From Peribacillus asahii (GTDB taxonomy: Bacteria > Bacillota > Bacilli > Bacillales > DSM-1321), in contig NZ_QWVS01000023.1 of assembly GCF_003570725.1 (NCBI RefSeq), positions 62,001 to 126,000 on the forward strand: a stretch of DNA of 64,000 nt, given 5' to 3'. The first letter of the stretch is position 1. Every line of letters starts with the position of its first letter. The translations under genes and the position numbers were made by a program. Positions 18,969 to 28,118 of the stretch are shown in pieces. Below the pieces are notes generated by a model that was given only the letters and a program-made list of their open reading frames with translations, did not search any database and had not been told where the DNA came from.

Positions 18969-19136
18969 TTGGCATGATTTTAAGGTGAATCGGCGGGATT
19001 TCTCTTGAATTTGGCTGGATTATAAAGCAATTTGGCGGGATTTCCCCCGGATTTGGCGGGATTATAAGCAAAATTGGCGGGATTCCTCCCGAATTTAGTG
19101 AGAGTATAAGACAAATCTGCGAGAGTATAAGCGGAA
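18969..19136 (+). repeat. 21-nt degenerate tandem repeat array 1 (8 units)
   Basis: Eight units of exactly 21 nt begin at 18969, 18990, 19011, 19032, 19053, 19074, 19095 and 19116. Each has a constant half, TTGGC-NN-GATT (NN = AT, GG or TG, decaying to GA in the last two), and a variable half of about 10 nt usually ending in AA or AAT. It fills the gap between tagO and the convergent LCP gene. A minus-strand frame is open through it, with a seven-residue periodicity, but there is no ribosome site and I do not call a gene. Confidence 0.85.
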
Positions 19137-19141
19137 TTCAG

Positions 19142-19173
19142 AAAAAAGCCCTCCGGCAATGGAGGGCTTTTTT
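19142..19173 (-). terminator. Terminator of the LCP gene
   Basis: AAAAAAGCCCTCC / GGAGGGCTTTTTT around a 7-nt loop, symmetric and so usable on both strands. It touches the stop codon of the LCP gene. Confidence 0.85.
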
Positions 19174-20192
19174 CATTGTACAGGCGATTGTACAGCTTCT
19201 GTTGGTGTGGACGTTGGTGCAAGGTTTAAATGCGATTGTAGAACGTAACGCACTTCTTCAACAGATGTTTCGTCTAATTGATAATAGTAGACGCCGTTTT
19301 GATATAAATCATTTCCTTTAAGCTTTACAGATTCAAGGTTGATACCTTGATCTGCTGTAACATAGTTTACGAATCCTTTAATTTGTGAGAATTGAAGGTT
19401 TGTTGACATATTGTCGCCAACTGCTTCTATCACATTCGTATATTTCGTCACGCCGTTAACAGACATGGCTTTTGCCATAATGGCTTTTAGAATTTCTTGT
19501 TGACGCTCCCCGCGTTGAATATCGCTATCTTGGTGTCGCGTACGAGCAAGTGCTAAAGCTTCTTCACCTGTTAAGCTTTGTAAGCCAGGTTGTAATTGAA
19601 TCGCTCCTTTTTTATCATGTGAATCCATTTCACTAAGCTCATATGGAACATCTACGTCAATTCCGCCGAGTGCATCGACCACTTCAATAAAGGCATTAAA
19701 GTTCATGCGGACGTAGTAATCGACAGGAATATCTAATAATTCCTCAATCGTATCCATCGTTGCTTTTGGACCGCCTGCTGCATGAGCTGCGTTAATTTTT
19801 GTTGTTGTGTTTTTAGCTGGTATATATACATAGGAATCACGTGGAATGCTTAGTAGTTTAACAGACTTTTGATCTTTATTAAACGTAGCAAGTATAAGCG
19901 CATCTGAACGAGAGTTGCCTTTAAAATCACGTTCATCACTATCGTCAATTCCGATAAAAAGTATCGAGAAATTGTCTTCAAGCGGATTGACGGCTTCCCC
20001 ATCACGTTTGGAAGAAACCTCGACAGGGTTGTAGGCTTCCTGAAACACATTTTGCGCTTTTAATACTAATTTCGCTCCGTAAGCGGATGTGCCTAATATA
20101 AGAACGAGCAGAGGGATAAGGAATAGAAAAACTCTTCTACGCCGCCTCTTTTTTGTCTTTTTGATTTTATAAACACGTCTAGTAGTAGACAT
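19173..20192 (-). CDS. LytR-CpsA-Psr family wall teichoic acid ligase
   Basis: 339 residues. A very basic cytoplasmic N-terminus (RRVYKIKKTKKRRRRR) precedes one membrane anchor (about 20-40); the LCP domain follows at about 85-235. Diagnostic residues are the aspartate of LFIGIDDSD, RSDALILATFN, LSIPRDSYVYIP, and LALARTRHQDSDIQRGERQQ, which bind the pyrophosphate lipid head and Mg. LCP proteins attach teichoic acid to MurNAc C6 of peptidoglycan outside the membrane. Placement at the end of the tag locus supports this. TagT, TagU and TagV cannot be told apart from this alone. A proline/threonine-rich tail ends the protein. Confidence 0.92.
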   Translation of the reverse strand: MSTTRRVYKIKKTKKRRRRRVFLFLIPLLVLILGTSAYGAKLVLKAQNVFQEAYNPVEVSSKRDGEAVNPLEDNFSILFIGIDDSDERDFKGNSRSDALILATFNKDQKSVKLLSIPRDSYVYIPAKNTTTKINAAHAAGGPKATMDTIEELLDIPVDYYVRMNFNAFIEVVDALGGIDVDVPYELSEMDSHDKKGAIQLQPGLQSLTGEEALALARTRHQDSDIQRGERQQEILKAIMAKAMSVNGVTKYTNVIEAVGDNMSTNLQFSQIKGFVNYVTADQGINLESVKLKGNDLYQNGVYYYQLDETSVEEVRYVLQSHLNLAPTSTPTEAVQSPVQ

Positions 20193-20360
20193 CTGTTCTT
20201 CTCCTTTTAAAAATAGCCTAGTGCATAGATGCTATTTTTCGAGTGTATTTGATAATTTTCTTGAAAAGATAGGCCGAACTTAATTTTACATGGATTTTAG
20301 ATATTCGTAAAATAAAAATTTCTTTTCAAAAAAATTACACGTAGAAGAGAGCAAGGTGTA

Positions 20361-21002
20361 CTAGGATTTGCTGATTTTTTGTTCCAAATATAGGATATCT
20401 CCTTCTTGAATAATCGCTTGTCCATTAGTGAGTTCGGTCATCCAGTCGATGTAGTCCTGCTTCTTTTCTTCTTCCGCAAAAATGTGAATGATGACTTGAT
20501 CGAGGTATTCGATTTCTTTAATCGTATAGATGGAAGCGCGCAATTCATTTTCGAGCTTACCGAGCCATGTGTAGTCGACTTTTGTGGAAATCACACGCAT
20601 AAGCTTTCGTTCGACAATTCCGGTTGCTTCAATGCCTTCCGAGGTGGATTTACTATAAGCGCGAATAAGACCGCCAGCTCCAAGCTTAATGCCGCCAAAA
20701 TAACGTGTGACGACAACGGTTGTATCTTTCAAGTTTTTCTTTTTGAGAACTTCAAGAATAGGAACGCCAGCCGTGCCGCTTGGTTCTCCATCATCGAGTG
20801 CTTTCTGAATTTCATCACGCTCCCCAATAAGATAAGCAGAGCAATTATGAGTTGCATCTTTATGCTTTTTCTTAATTTCCGCGATAAATGTTTGAGCTTC
20901 CTCTTCTGTTTCTGTACGAGCAACGTGGGCAATGAAGCGCGATTTCTCAATGACGATTTCATGCTCGCCTCGATGCTGGACAGTCAAATAATACGGTAAC
21001 AT
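20361..21002 (-). CDS. yvyE: YigZ/IMPACT family protein
   Basis: 213 residues. The N-terminal UPF0029/IMPACT domain contains EKSRFIAHVARTETEEEA, DDGEPSGTAG and RYFGGIKLGAGGLIRAYS; a DUF1949 domain forms the C-terminus. The family is widespread, and its yeast and mammalian members modulate translation control, but the bacterial role is not settled. In B. subtilis the gene yvyE lies next to degS in opposite orientation, as here. The 355-base divergent gap to degS is AT-rich; I see no clear regulatory site in it. Confidence 0.9.
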   Translation of the reverse strand: MLPYYLTVQHRGEHEIVIEKSRFIAHVARTETEEEAQTFIAEIKKKHKDATHNCSAYLIGERDEIQKALDDGEPSGTAGVPILEVLKKKNLKDTTVVVTRYFGGIKLGAGGLIRAYSKSTSEGIEATGIVERKLMRVISTKVDYTWLGKLENELRASIYTIKEIEYLDQVIIHIFAEEEKKQDYIDWMTELTNGQAIIQEGDILYLEQKISKS

Positions 21003-21357
21003 GCTATTTCTCCTTCCATTATTTGAGTAAGGGTCTTAGTACCTGTTCTTTGTCATAAAACAGTAAACAAACTTTAATGTATGACGAAAAACCTACATGC
21101 TATAATAAAAGCTGTTGGTATAGCAGTATATACTGAATGTTTAGGATGGTATTATCTTGTTGTATTAGGATAATTATTTATAGTCTATAATTAGGTAAAG
21201 ATATTGTATCATATTTGATTTAGGGTAAATGTTTCAACGGAGCGTATTTTTCGTAGCTTTTTGGTACAATATGATTATCATACTATAGTGTCTAGGTCAT
21301 ATTCTACTGAAATTTTAATGAGGCGCTATACCTATGATGTATAATGGAGGAGTCGAT

Positions 21358-22500
21358 ATGTCCATAAAAAATATCAAGACTCAATCTTTGGACATCATCC
21401 TGGAAACGATGATTAGCACGGTTGGTGAGAGCAAAGATGAAGTTTTTGAGATTGAAGAGCAGTGCCGCCGTGATTTTGAAGCATTAACGAAAGAGCTTGA
21501 AGATATTCGAGTCCGTGTAGCCTTTGTGATTACTGAGAACGACCTTCTAGATAAGAAGGCTCGACTGGCCAGAAAGCGGCTTTCAGAGGTTAGCCGGAAC
21601 TTTAGTGAATTTTCCGAACAACAAGTGCGTGAAGCCTATGAAAAGGCCCATCAGCTTCAAGTTGATTTAGAAATGAATAGACAATTGGAGAAGCAGTTGC
21701 GCCATCGTCGTGATGATTTAGAATTTCGATTAAGAAATATACAGCAAACGATTGATCGAGCTTCTCACCTTGTTTCACAAATAACGGTTGTGATGAATTA
21801 TTTAACACAAGATTTTAGATTTGTTGGCGAAGCTTTGGAAGAGGCTAGACGCAAGCAAGATTTTGGTTTAAAAATCATTGAAGCACAAGAGCAGGAACGG
21901 AAGAAGCTATCTAGAGAAATTCATGATGGTCCAGCGCAAATGCTTGCAAACGTGATGATGCGTTCAGATTTAATTGAGCGTGTGCAGCGTGAAAATGGTC
22001 CTGAAGCTGCATTAGTTGAAATTAAAAGCTTAAAGGGTATGGTTCGCAGTGCTTTATATGAAGTACGTCGCATTATTTATGACCTGCGTCCTATGGCACT
22101 TGATGATTTAGGTTTAGTACCTACCCTCAGAAAATACTTGCAAACAATCGAAGAGTATAATAAAGGTGCCAAATTAAGTTTTATTAATTTAGGACAAGAG
22201 AAGCGATTGCCTTCTAACATGGAGGTTGCCTTATTCCGGCTTGTGCAGGAAGCTATTCAAAATGCTTTAAAACATGCAGAGCCGACCCTTATTGAAGTAA
22301 AGTTATCAATTGGTAAAGAAATGGTGAGTGTTTCTGTGAAAGATAACGGAAAAGGGTTCGATGTGGCAGTTCAAAAGGAAAACTCATTTGGTTTAATTGG
22401 TATGAAAGAAAGAGTCGATTTATTAGAAGGAGAACTCACTATTCATTCATCTCCTAAAGAAGGTACACTTGTTCTTATTCAAATACCTTTTATAGAGTAA
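21358..22500 (+). CDS. degS: Cytoplasmic sensor histidine kinase DegS
   Basis: 380 residues from ATG 21358, preceded by GGAGGAG; a longer frame from 21334 lacks a better site. An N-terminal coiled-coil sensor domain (about 1-180) has no membrane segment; then comes the HisKA_3 motif SREIHDGPAQML with His189 as the phosphorylated residue, and a HATPase_c domain with N-box LVQEAIQNALKHA and GKGFD. DegS phosphorylates DegU to control exoenzymes, motility and competence. It lies 50 bases before degU. Confidence 0.96.
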   Translation: MSIKNIKTQSLDIILETMISTVGESKDEVFEIEEQCRRDFEALTKELEDIRVRVAFVITENDLLDKKARLARKRLSEVSRNFSEFSEQQVREAYEKAHQLQVDLEMNRQLEKQLRHRRDDLEFRLRNIQQTIDRASHLVSQITVVMNYLTQDFRFVGEALEEARRKQDFGLKIIEAQEQERKKLSREIHDGPAQMLANVMMRSDLIERVQRENGPEAALVEIKSLKGMVRSALYEVRRIIYDLRPMALDDLGLVPTLRKYLQTIEEYNKGAKLSFINLGQEKRLPSNMEVALFRLVQEAIQNALKHAEPTLIEVKLSIGKEMVSVSVKDNGKGFDVAVQKENSFGLIGMKERVDLLEGELTIHSSPKEGTLVLIQIPFIE

Positions 22501-22550
22501 ACAGAAAAAATAACATATAACAAATAGAATGTAGGGAGATGTAGAAGCCG

Positions 22551-23234
22551 ATGAAAACGAATATTGTTATTATTGATGACCATCAGCTTTTCCGTGAAGG
22601 TGTTAAGCGTATTTTAGATTTTGAAGCGTCTTTTGATGTGGTAGCAGAAGGTGACGACGGCAGCGAGGCGATGAACCTAGTTGAAACCTATCATCCGGAT
22701 GTTGTCATTATGGACATTAATATGCCAAATGTAAATGGGATAGAAGCAACACAGCAGTTGATTCAACAGTACCCAGAGACAAAAGTAATCATCCTATCGA
22801 TTCATGATGATGAAAACTATGTACAGCATGCACTTAAAACAGGTGCTCAAGGCTATTTATTAAAAGAAATGGATGCGGATGCTCTTATTGAAGCTGTACG
22901 TGTTGTAGCGGATGGAGGTTCTTATTTACATCCGAAGGTGACACATAATCTAGTAAAAGAGTATCGTCGTCTAGTTTCAGATGAAAATGCTAACCAAGAT
23001 ACAATTCACGCACCAGAGATTAGAAGACCGCTTCATTTATTAACAAGACGTGAATGTGAAGTTCTTCAGCTTTTAGCTGACGGACAAAGCAACCGTGCAA
23101 TCGGGGAAACATTGTACATTAGCGAAAAAACAGTGAAAAACCACGTAAGTAATATTTTACAAAAAATGAACGTAAACGACCGTACACAAGCTGTTGTCTT
23201 AGCGATTAAAAACGGTTGGGTAGAAGTAAAGTAA
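22551..23234 (+). CDS. degU: NarL-family response regulator DegU
   Basis: 227 residues. The receiver domain (1-120) has the acidic pair D9/D10, the phosphorylation site Asp55 in VIMDINMPN and the lysine in YLLKEMD. A LuxR-type helix-turn-helix sits at about 160-225 ([35 protein letters not shown]). It pairs with DegS. Unphosphorylated DegU promotes competence, and phosphorylated forms control protease and flagellar genes in Bacillus, several of which are in this window. A terminator follows. Confidence 0.97.
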   Translation: MKTNIVIIDDHQLFREGVKRILDFEASFDVVAEGDDGSEAMNLVETYHPDVVIMDINMPNVNGIEATQQLIQQYPETKVIILSIHDDENYVQHALKTGAQGYLLKEMDADALIEAVRVVADGGSYLHPKVTHNLVKEYRRLVSDENANQDTIHAPEIRRPLHLLTRRECEVLQLLADGQSNRAIGETLYISEKTVKNHVSNILQKMNVNDRTQAVVLAIKNGWVEVK

Positions 23235-23252
23235 AATACAGTCTACTTGATA

Positions 23253-23287
23253 AACCTGGCTCATACTGTGAATGGGCCAGGCTTTTT
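23253..23287 (+). terminator. Terminator after degU
   Basis: The stem CCTGGC / GCCAGG has a loop of about 15 nt and is followed by CTTTTT. It lies 20 bases past the degU stop. Confidence 0.65.
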
Positions 23288-23364
23288 ACTATGCAAACTA
23301 TTATGCTTTCCTTTACAATATGAACTACTATATAGAAAACTTTTAATAAGGATGGTTTTAATTT

Positions 23365-24207
23365 ATGAAAACGGCAGTCGTAACTGACAGCACGGCCTAT
23401 ATCCCTAAGGAAGTCCGAGAGCGCTTGCATATTCATATGATTCCTCTGCAGGTCATTATGGGGGGAGAGGTATACGAGGAAGAAGTGAATCTAGATACGG
23501 ATGATTTTTATGACAAGGTCAAACGAGAAGAGAAGCTTCCAACAACCTCACAGCCACCAATTGGACAATTTGTAGAGAAGTTTGAACAATTAGCAAGCGA
23601 GTATGACGCGGTCGTTTCGATTCATTTATCTAGTGGCATTAGCGGTACGTACCAAGGAGCAATTTCCGCAGGTGAAATGGTCGATGGCATCGATGTTTTT
23701 GCGTTTGATTCGGAAGTAAGCTGTCATGTTCAAGGTTTTTACGTATTAGAAGCTGCACAAATGGCTTTAGACGGTAAGGGACCAGACGAGATTGTCGCAA
23801 GACTTAACGAAATGAAGCAATCGATGCGAGCGTATTTCATGGTGGATAACTTATCCCACCTGCAACGCGGCGGCCGTCTAAGCAGTGCCCAAGCTTTAAT
23901 CGGCAGCTTACTGCAAGTAAAGCCATTGCTGCATTTTGAAGACAAAGTGATCGTTCCTTTTGAAAAGATCCGCACCCGCAAAAAAGCGATGAAACGAATC
24001 GCGGATTTATTAGGAGAAGCAGTAGCCAGCGGAGAACCTTACAAAGCTGTGATCATTCATGCCAAACGTGAGGAAGAAGCAAAAGCATGGAAAGCAGAAC
24101 TTGAATCGCAGCTTCCAAATGTGGAATTTGACCTAAGCTACTTCGGTCCCGTCATCGGCACGCACCTTGGCGAAGGATCATTAGGATTAGGCTGGTATAA
24201 AGTGTGA
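23365..24207 (+). CDS. degV: DegV family fatty-acid binding protein
   Basis: 280 residues with TAVVTDSTAYIP at the N-terminus, TTSQPPIGQF and SSGISGTYQGA in the middle and NLSHLQRGGRLS, all family hallmarks. DegV/FakB proteins hold a fatty acid for phosphorylation by a DhaK-type kinase. Placement after degSU matches B. subtilis degV. Cytoplasmic, no membrane segments. Confidence 0.94.
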   Translation: MKTAVVTDSTAYIPKEVRERLHIHMIPLQVIMGGEVYEEEVNLDTDDFYDKVKREEKLPTTSQPPIGQFVEKFEQLASEYDAVVSIHLSSGISGTYQGAISAGEMVDGIDVFAFDSEVSCHVQGFYVLEAAQMALDGKGPDEIVARLNEMKQSMRAYFMVDNLSHLQRGGRLSSAQALIGSLLQVKPLLHFEDKVIVPFEKIRTRKKAMKRIADLLGEAVASGEPYKAVIIHAKREEEAKAWKAELESQLPNVEFDLSYFGPVIGTHLGEGSLGLGWYKV

Positions 24208-24243
24208 AAAAGAAACGTCTTGTGTGGAGACGTTTCTTTTTTT
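24207..24243 (+). terminator. Terminator after degV
   Basis: AGAAACGTCT / AGACGTTTCT with a short loop, followed by seven T. The A-rich left flank could let it also end the minus-strand NERD transcript after it passes the 21-nt array. Confidence 0.85.
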
Positions 24244-24259
24244 GTGTGGCGGGGGCGGA

Positions 24260-24357
24260 AATCATGCGGAAATCATTCAGAATCATGCCAATTTCGGTAA
24301 AAATCATGCGGAATTTACGAATAATCATGCCAATCCGCTGCAAAATCATGCCAATTA
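24260..24357 (-). repeat. 21-nt degenerate tandem repeat array 2 (5 units)
   Basis: AATCATGC starts at 24260, 24281, 24302, 24323 and 24344, an exact 21-nt period. On the minus strand the constant half reads TTGGCATGATT or TCCGCATGATT, the same as unit 1 of array 1. The 5' end of the array on the minus strand overlaps the last codons of the NERD gene (24315-24357), where two units encode WHDFAAD and WHDYS. Confidence 0.85.
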
Positions 24358-25304
24358 AGATGATACACTCGATCTCTTGTTGAACCGGTATAGGGCAGGT
24401 TCATAGAATGAAGCCATTTTGCAGCAACAGATGCAGAATCCAGCCTCAAAAAATCCCGCAATTCACGATTCGTAACCGTCGGCTTAATGAGGAGCGCGTA
24501 ATCGCGAATGGCGGCTAGATGTGCATCACTTGAGCAATAGGAACAGCTTTGGCAGTGCCACTTGCCCCACTTTCTTTTCATTGGCAATGCTCTGCAATTT
24601 GGGCATTGCACACCGGTTAACAGCTCAGTTGCTGAAATTTTATAAGTTGTAAGCAATTTTGGAATATAAGGAGTGTGCGCTTTTAACAGTAAATTTGTTA
24701 GTCGCTTCAACTCTTTTTTAGATAAAATGTCTTCTTGGTGCTTTTTGGCAAGTGAATTGATTTTCAATGCTAAACTATTTCTCCTTACGACTTTTTCCGT
24801 GACCTCTTTATTTTTCGCACGCACAATTGTTAGGGAATTGGCGCTGACTACTAATGTTTCAACCGGAATTGTAGGTGCCCTTTTAGGCGTGAGCCACTGC
24901 AGAAGTTGTGTACGCTGGCGGTTCACTTGCAAAATCGGATCATCATAGGCTTGTGCTTGGTCATGTTTGGTTTGAATCAGCTGATGAAAATCATCATCGA
25001 AGTATATTTCGCCCGCGATATTTTTCACCTCAAGAATGAGAAAAAATGATGAAGAAAGAATGAGGATGTCCAATTGGAATGGGTAAGGGGTACTGGGGAT
25101 GCGGAGGTCATGAAAGAGGAGATACTCTTTTTCGGGAAGCACTGCTAACACGGAATCAATCGATTGTTCCCCGCGATAACCTGCCATACATTTGCCGAGC
25201 TCTGACTCTAACACCGGGCGCTTTGGATGAGCGACGGGTAATCGACAGAGCAACGCTTCAAGCAGCCTTGCTTTAATCGGAATTTCACACGGTTTTATAA
25301 TCAA
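24315..25304 (-). CDS. NERD-domain protein with zinc ribbon
   Basis: 329 residues. The NERD (nuclease-related) domain at about 40-165 shows GEQSIDSVLAVLP, the acidic QLDILIL and FLILEVKNIAGE, which fit the D and E-x-K core of a restriction-like nuclease fold. A zinc ribbon follows (CPNC near 232 and CQSC near 250), then an HRDC- or winged-helix-like C-terminus. Function is unproven; the fold suggests DNA or RNA cleavage. The last dozen residues (NWHDFAADWHDYS) are coded by two units of the 21-nt repeat, so the stop lies inside the array. Divergent from comFA. Confidence 0.82.
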   Translation of the reverse strand: MIIKPCEIPIKARLLEALLCRLPVAHPKRPVLESELGKCMAGYRGEQSIDSVLAVLPEKEYLLFHDLRIPSTPYPFQLDILILSSSFFLILEVKNIAGEIYFDDDFHQLIQTKHDQAQAYDDPILQVNRQRTQLLQWLTPKRAPTIPVETLVVSANSLTIVRAKNKEVTEKVVRRNSLALKINSLAKKHQEDILSKKELKRLTNLLLKAHTPYIPKLLTTYKISATELLTGVQCPNCRALPMKRKWGKWHCQSCSYCSSDAHLAAIRDYALLIKPTVTNRELRDFLRLDSASVAAKWLHSMNLPYTGSTRDRVYHLNWHDFAADWHDYS

Positions 25305-25415
25305 ATTATCACTCCTTTCCTAAACAACATTCAGCATTCATACATGAAAATCCTTCTGGATGAAAAAGGAATCTGTCACAATACGTCGAACTCTTTAAAA
25401 AAGGAGGTTGAACAT

Positions 25416-26810
25416 GTGAATCCTATTTCTCACTCCCCGCTTTCTATCCCTCAACAAGCTTATTCCACTGAACTTCAGCATCATTTATTTGGCCGTCAAT
25501 TGTTAGCGGCTGAAATTCCGTTTTCCCTCGATGTACTTGAGACACATATTGAACAAGGTTATGTCGCAAAAACGTTTGGAATTGAATTGGATCATTGTAT
25601 TCGATGCGGCAACCAAGACAAGCAGTTATTTTATACGTTTCCGTGTGCGATATGCCGGCAGCTCTGCACGTATTGTCGTTCGTGCATTATGATGGGTCGT
25701 GTGAGCGAATGTACGCCGCTGTATACGTGGACCGGCCCGGCTTATGATTTCCATGTCCCGAAAAGCGTGATGAATTGGTCAGGTACGCTTTCCGAAGGGC
25801 AGCAAACTGCATCGGACCGAGTGAAGCAAGTCATTCTTCATCAAGAAGAGCTTCTCGTTTGGGCCGTTTGTGGAGCTGGAAAAACAGAAGTGCTGTTTGC
25901 GGGAATTGAAGCAGGGCTGCTTGCTGGAAAGCGGATCTGTATTGCAACACCGCGAACAGATGTCGTACTGGAATTAGCACCTCGGTTGAAAAAAGCATTC
26001 CCCTTTATCGAAGTAGCCGCTCTTTATGGAGGCAGTGATGATCGACATAAGCTAGCGCCGCTTACCGTGGCGACGATACATCAGCTCTTTCGCTTTAAAG
26101 AAGCGTTTGATGCCATGATTATCGATGAAGTTGATGCCTTTCCGTATTCGATGGATCCTTCGCTTCACTATGCGGTACAAAAAGCAAAGAAGCAGACGGC
26201 CGCGACTATTTATTTAACGGCTACACCATCGAGGCAAATGAAAAAGCAATATCGAAGCGGCAAACTTCAAGCGGTCACTATCCCGGCGCGCTATCATCGC
26301 CAGCCGATTCCGGTCCCAGAGATGAAATGGTGCGGCAACTGGGCCAAGCAGTTTCAGCAAAAGAAAATTCCGCGTCCCGTTCAAGCTTGGGTGAATGAAC
26401 GCCTACAAAGCAAAACACCCATTTTATTATTTTTTCCAAGCATTGCCGTAATGGAAACGGCACGCCCTCTTTTTCAAAACCTACCAGCCGTTTATGCGGA
26501 GCACCCAAGCCGGAAGGAACGCGTGCAGGCATTACGGGACGGTGAACTGCAGGGTTTATTAACGACGACGATTTTAGAACGAGGCGTGACGATTGAGCGT
26601 TTAGAGGTTGCGGTCATTGGAGCGGAGCACGAAGTTTTTACGGAAAGCGCCCTTGTCCAAATTGCCGGCCGCGTTGGACGCAGTTTCGCTTACCCCACAG
26701 GGAGCATTACGTTTTTTCATTATGGAAAAAGCAAGGCAATGGTAGAAGCAATTAGGCATATTACATCGATGAATGAGGAAGCGAGAAAGCGTGGGCTTCT
26801 CGATGGCTAA
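25416..26810 (+). CDS. comFA: Competence DNA helicase ComFA
   Basis: 464 residues from GTG 25416, which has AAGGAGG nine bases upstream; the frame also opens at 25344 but without a site. An N-terminal four-cysteine zinc motif (CIRCG and CAIC / CTYC) precedes a DEAD-like helicase core with Walker A AVCGAGKTE, Walker B DEVD, motif III LTATPSR and motif VI QIAGRVGRSF. ComFA drives uptake of single-stranded DNA during transformation. The stop overlaps the comFC start. Confidence 0.93.
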   Translation: MNPISHSPLSIPQQAYSTELQHHLFGRQLLAAEIPFSLDVLETHIEQGYVAKTFGIELDHCIRCGNQDKQLFYTFPCAICRQLCTYCRSCIMMGRVSECTPLYTWTGPAYDFHVPKSVMNWSGTLSEGQQTASDRVKQVILHQEELLVWAVCGAGKTEVLFAGIEAGLLAGKRICIATPRTDVVLELAPRLKKAFPFIEVAALYGGSDDRHKLAPLTVATIHQLFRFKEAFDAMIIDEVDAFPYSMDPSLHYAVQKAKKQTAATIYLTATPSRQMKKQYRSGKLQAVTIPARYHRQPIPVPEMKWCGNWAKQFQQKKIPRPVQAWVNERLQSKTPILLFFPSIAVMETARPLFQNLPAVYAEHPSRKERVQALRDGELQGLLTTTILERGVTIERLEVAVIGAEHEVFTESALVQIAGRVGRSFAYPTGSITFFHYGKSKAMVEAIRHITSMNEEARKRGLLDG

Positions 26811-27495
26811 TTGTTATATATGCTATGAAAAAATGAGGAAGCCGATAACATGGACCAGTTTATTTTTAAGACAGCCGAAAAGTCGTATATGTTCAAATTG
26901 TGAGGCGAAATTTGCTTGGATTTCTGGAGAAACATGCGCGATTTGTTCACGTGAGCTTGATGAATCATTTCGGCGTGAACAGCTTTGTTTAGACTGCCTA
27001 AGGTGGGAGAACAATCCTGAATGGGCGGGATATTTAACGAAAAATGTCTCGCTGTTTCATTATAATGATTTTTTAAAAGAGTTGATTGCGAAATATAAGT
27101 ATCGCGGTGACTATGCTTTAGCGGAAGTATTAGCGCCATTTATGAAGGAATGCCTGCAACAGTTGGAGTACGACCTCATTACCGTTATTCCATTAAGTAA
27201 GGATCGTCTGCAAGAGCGTGGCTTCAATCAAGCCCAAGCATTGCTTGATATTCTGCAGATAAACAGTACAGAGCTGTTAACGCGTATTCATACAGAAAAG
27301 CAATCAAAGAAATCGCGTCAAGAACGAATCAATTTACCGCAAATTTTTAGAGTGACAAGCCGAACAGCTATCCAAGGGAAAAGCGTTGTCATCGTGGATG
27401 ATATATACACAACGGGTTCTACTGTTCGGCATGCGGCTAAAGCATTGAAGCTTGCCGGAGCAGAAAAAATCGAAACAATGACCATTGCTAGATAA
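26803..27495 (+). CDS. comFC: Competence protein ComFC, phosphoribosyltransferase fold
   Basis: 230 residues from ATG 26803, overlapping comFA by 8 bases. An N-terminal zinc finger has CYICYEK, CSNC, CAIC and CLDC; the C-terminal PRTase domain has the PRPP loop VVIVDDIYTTGSTVRHAA. ComFC is needed for DNA uptake with ComFA in Bacillus; its enzymatic role is not settled. Confidence 0.94.
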   Translation: MANCYICYEKMRKPITWTSLFLRQPKSRICSNCEAKFAWISGETCAICSRELDESFRREQLCLDCLRWENNPEWAGYLTKNVSLFHYNDFLKELIAKYKYRGDYALAEVLAPFMKECLQQLEYDLITVIPLSKDRLQERGFNQAQALLDILQINSTELLTRIHTEKQSKKSRQERINLPQIFRVTSRTAIQGKSVVIVDDIYTTGSTVRHAAKALKLAGAEKIETMTIAR

Positions 27496-27585
27496 TATTT
27501 TTGCCGAATGTCTAAAGCATTCGGTATTTTATTCGATATAAATAGTACAAATGTACCGTTTTTGGTGGTTGAGGGGGGAAAGAAC

Positions 27586-28005
27586 GTGGATTTAATGAAT
27601 TGCCCAAACTGTAGGGCACTTTTTGTGAAATCGAAATTTAGAGATGTATGTGATGCTTGTTATAATGAAGAAGAAGAAAAGTTCGATGAAGTGTATCAAT
27701 TTATTCGCAAGCGCAGCAATCGAACAGCGACGATGGCACAAGTAGTAGAAGCAACCGACGTTGACGAAAGTTTAATCCTTAAATTTATTAAAACAGGGAG
27801 ATTACGAATATCGCAATTTCCTAATCTAGGTTACCCTTGTGAGCAATGTGGGACGTTAATCCGTGACGGCCGAATATGTGAGGCATGTACAAAGAAATTA
27901 CGAACGGACTTGGAGAATCTTGAAAAAGAAGAGCAACGCAAGCGTGAAATGACAGAGCAGGAAAAGAAAGTTACTTATTTTGTGAAGGAGAATTTACGAG
28001 AATAG
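27586..28005 (+). CDS. yvyF: Flagellar operon protein YvyF (TIGR03826 type)
   Basis: 139 residues from GTG 27586 (GAGGGGGGAA upstream), the same length as B. subtilis YvyF. Two zinc-ribbon cysteine sets (CPNC/CDAC and CEQC/CEAC) flank a small helix-turn-helix-like part (TMAQVVEATDVDESLILKFI). Predicted to be a small regulator, with no proven function. It sits between comFC and flgM as in B. subtilis. Confidence 0.88.
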   Translation: MDLMNCPNCRALFVKSKFRDVCDACYNEEEEKFDEVYQFIRKRSNRTATMAQVVEATDVDESLILKFIKTGRLRISQFPNLGYPCEQCGTLIRDGRICEACTKKLRTDLENLEKEEQRKREMTEQEKKVTYFVKENLRE

Positions 28006-28090
28006 AGACTTACAGTTTTTATTCATGCTAGGTATTTCTACTTACCATAAAAATGGTAAGATGTATCGATGGAAAGATGCTTTGAAACAA

Positions 28091-28118
28091 TAAAAAAAAT
28101 GAAGATATGGCCGATAAT
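28091..28118 (+). promoter_or_regulatory. Sigma-D promoter for flgM operon
   Basis: TAAA (28091-28094), exactly 15 bases, then GCCGATAAT (28110-28118): a near perfect fit to the Bacillus sigma-D consensus TAAA-N15-GCCGATAT. It lies about 90 bases before flgM. Confidence 0.88.

Noticed and set aside
18980-19222. Small minus-strand protein with NPAK heptads
   Set aside because: The heptads come from the 21-nt repeat; it overlaps the LCP gene end, has no ribosome site, and the other arrays put the repeat in other frames.
24152-24349. Small minus-strand helical protein
   Set aside because: It arises from array 2 and the degV 3' end; no ribosome site and a different phase from the other arrays.
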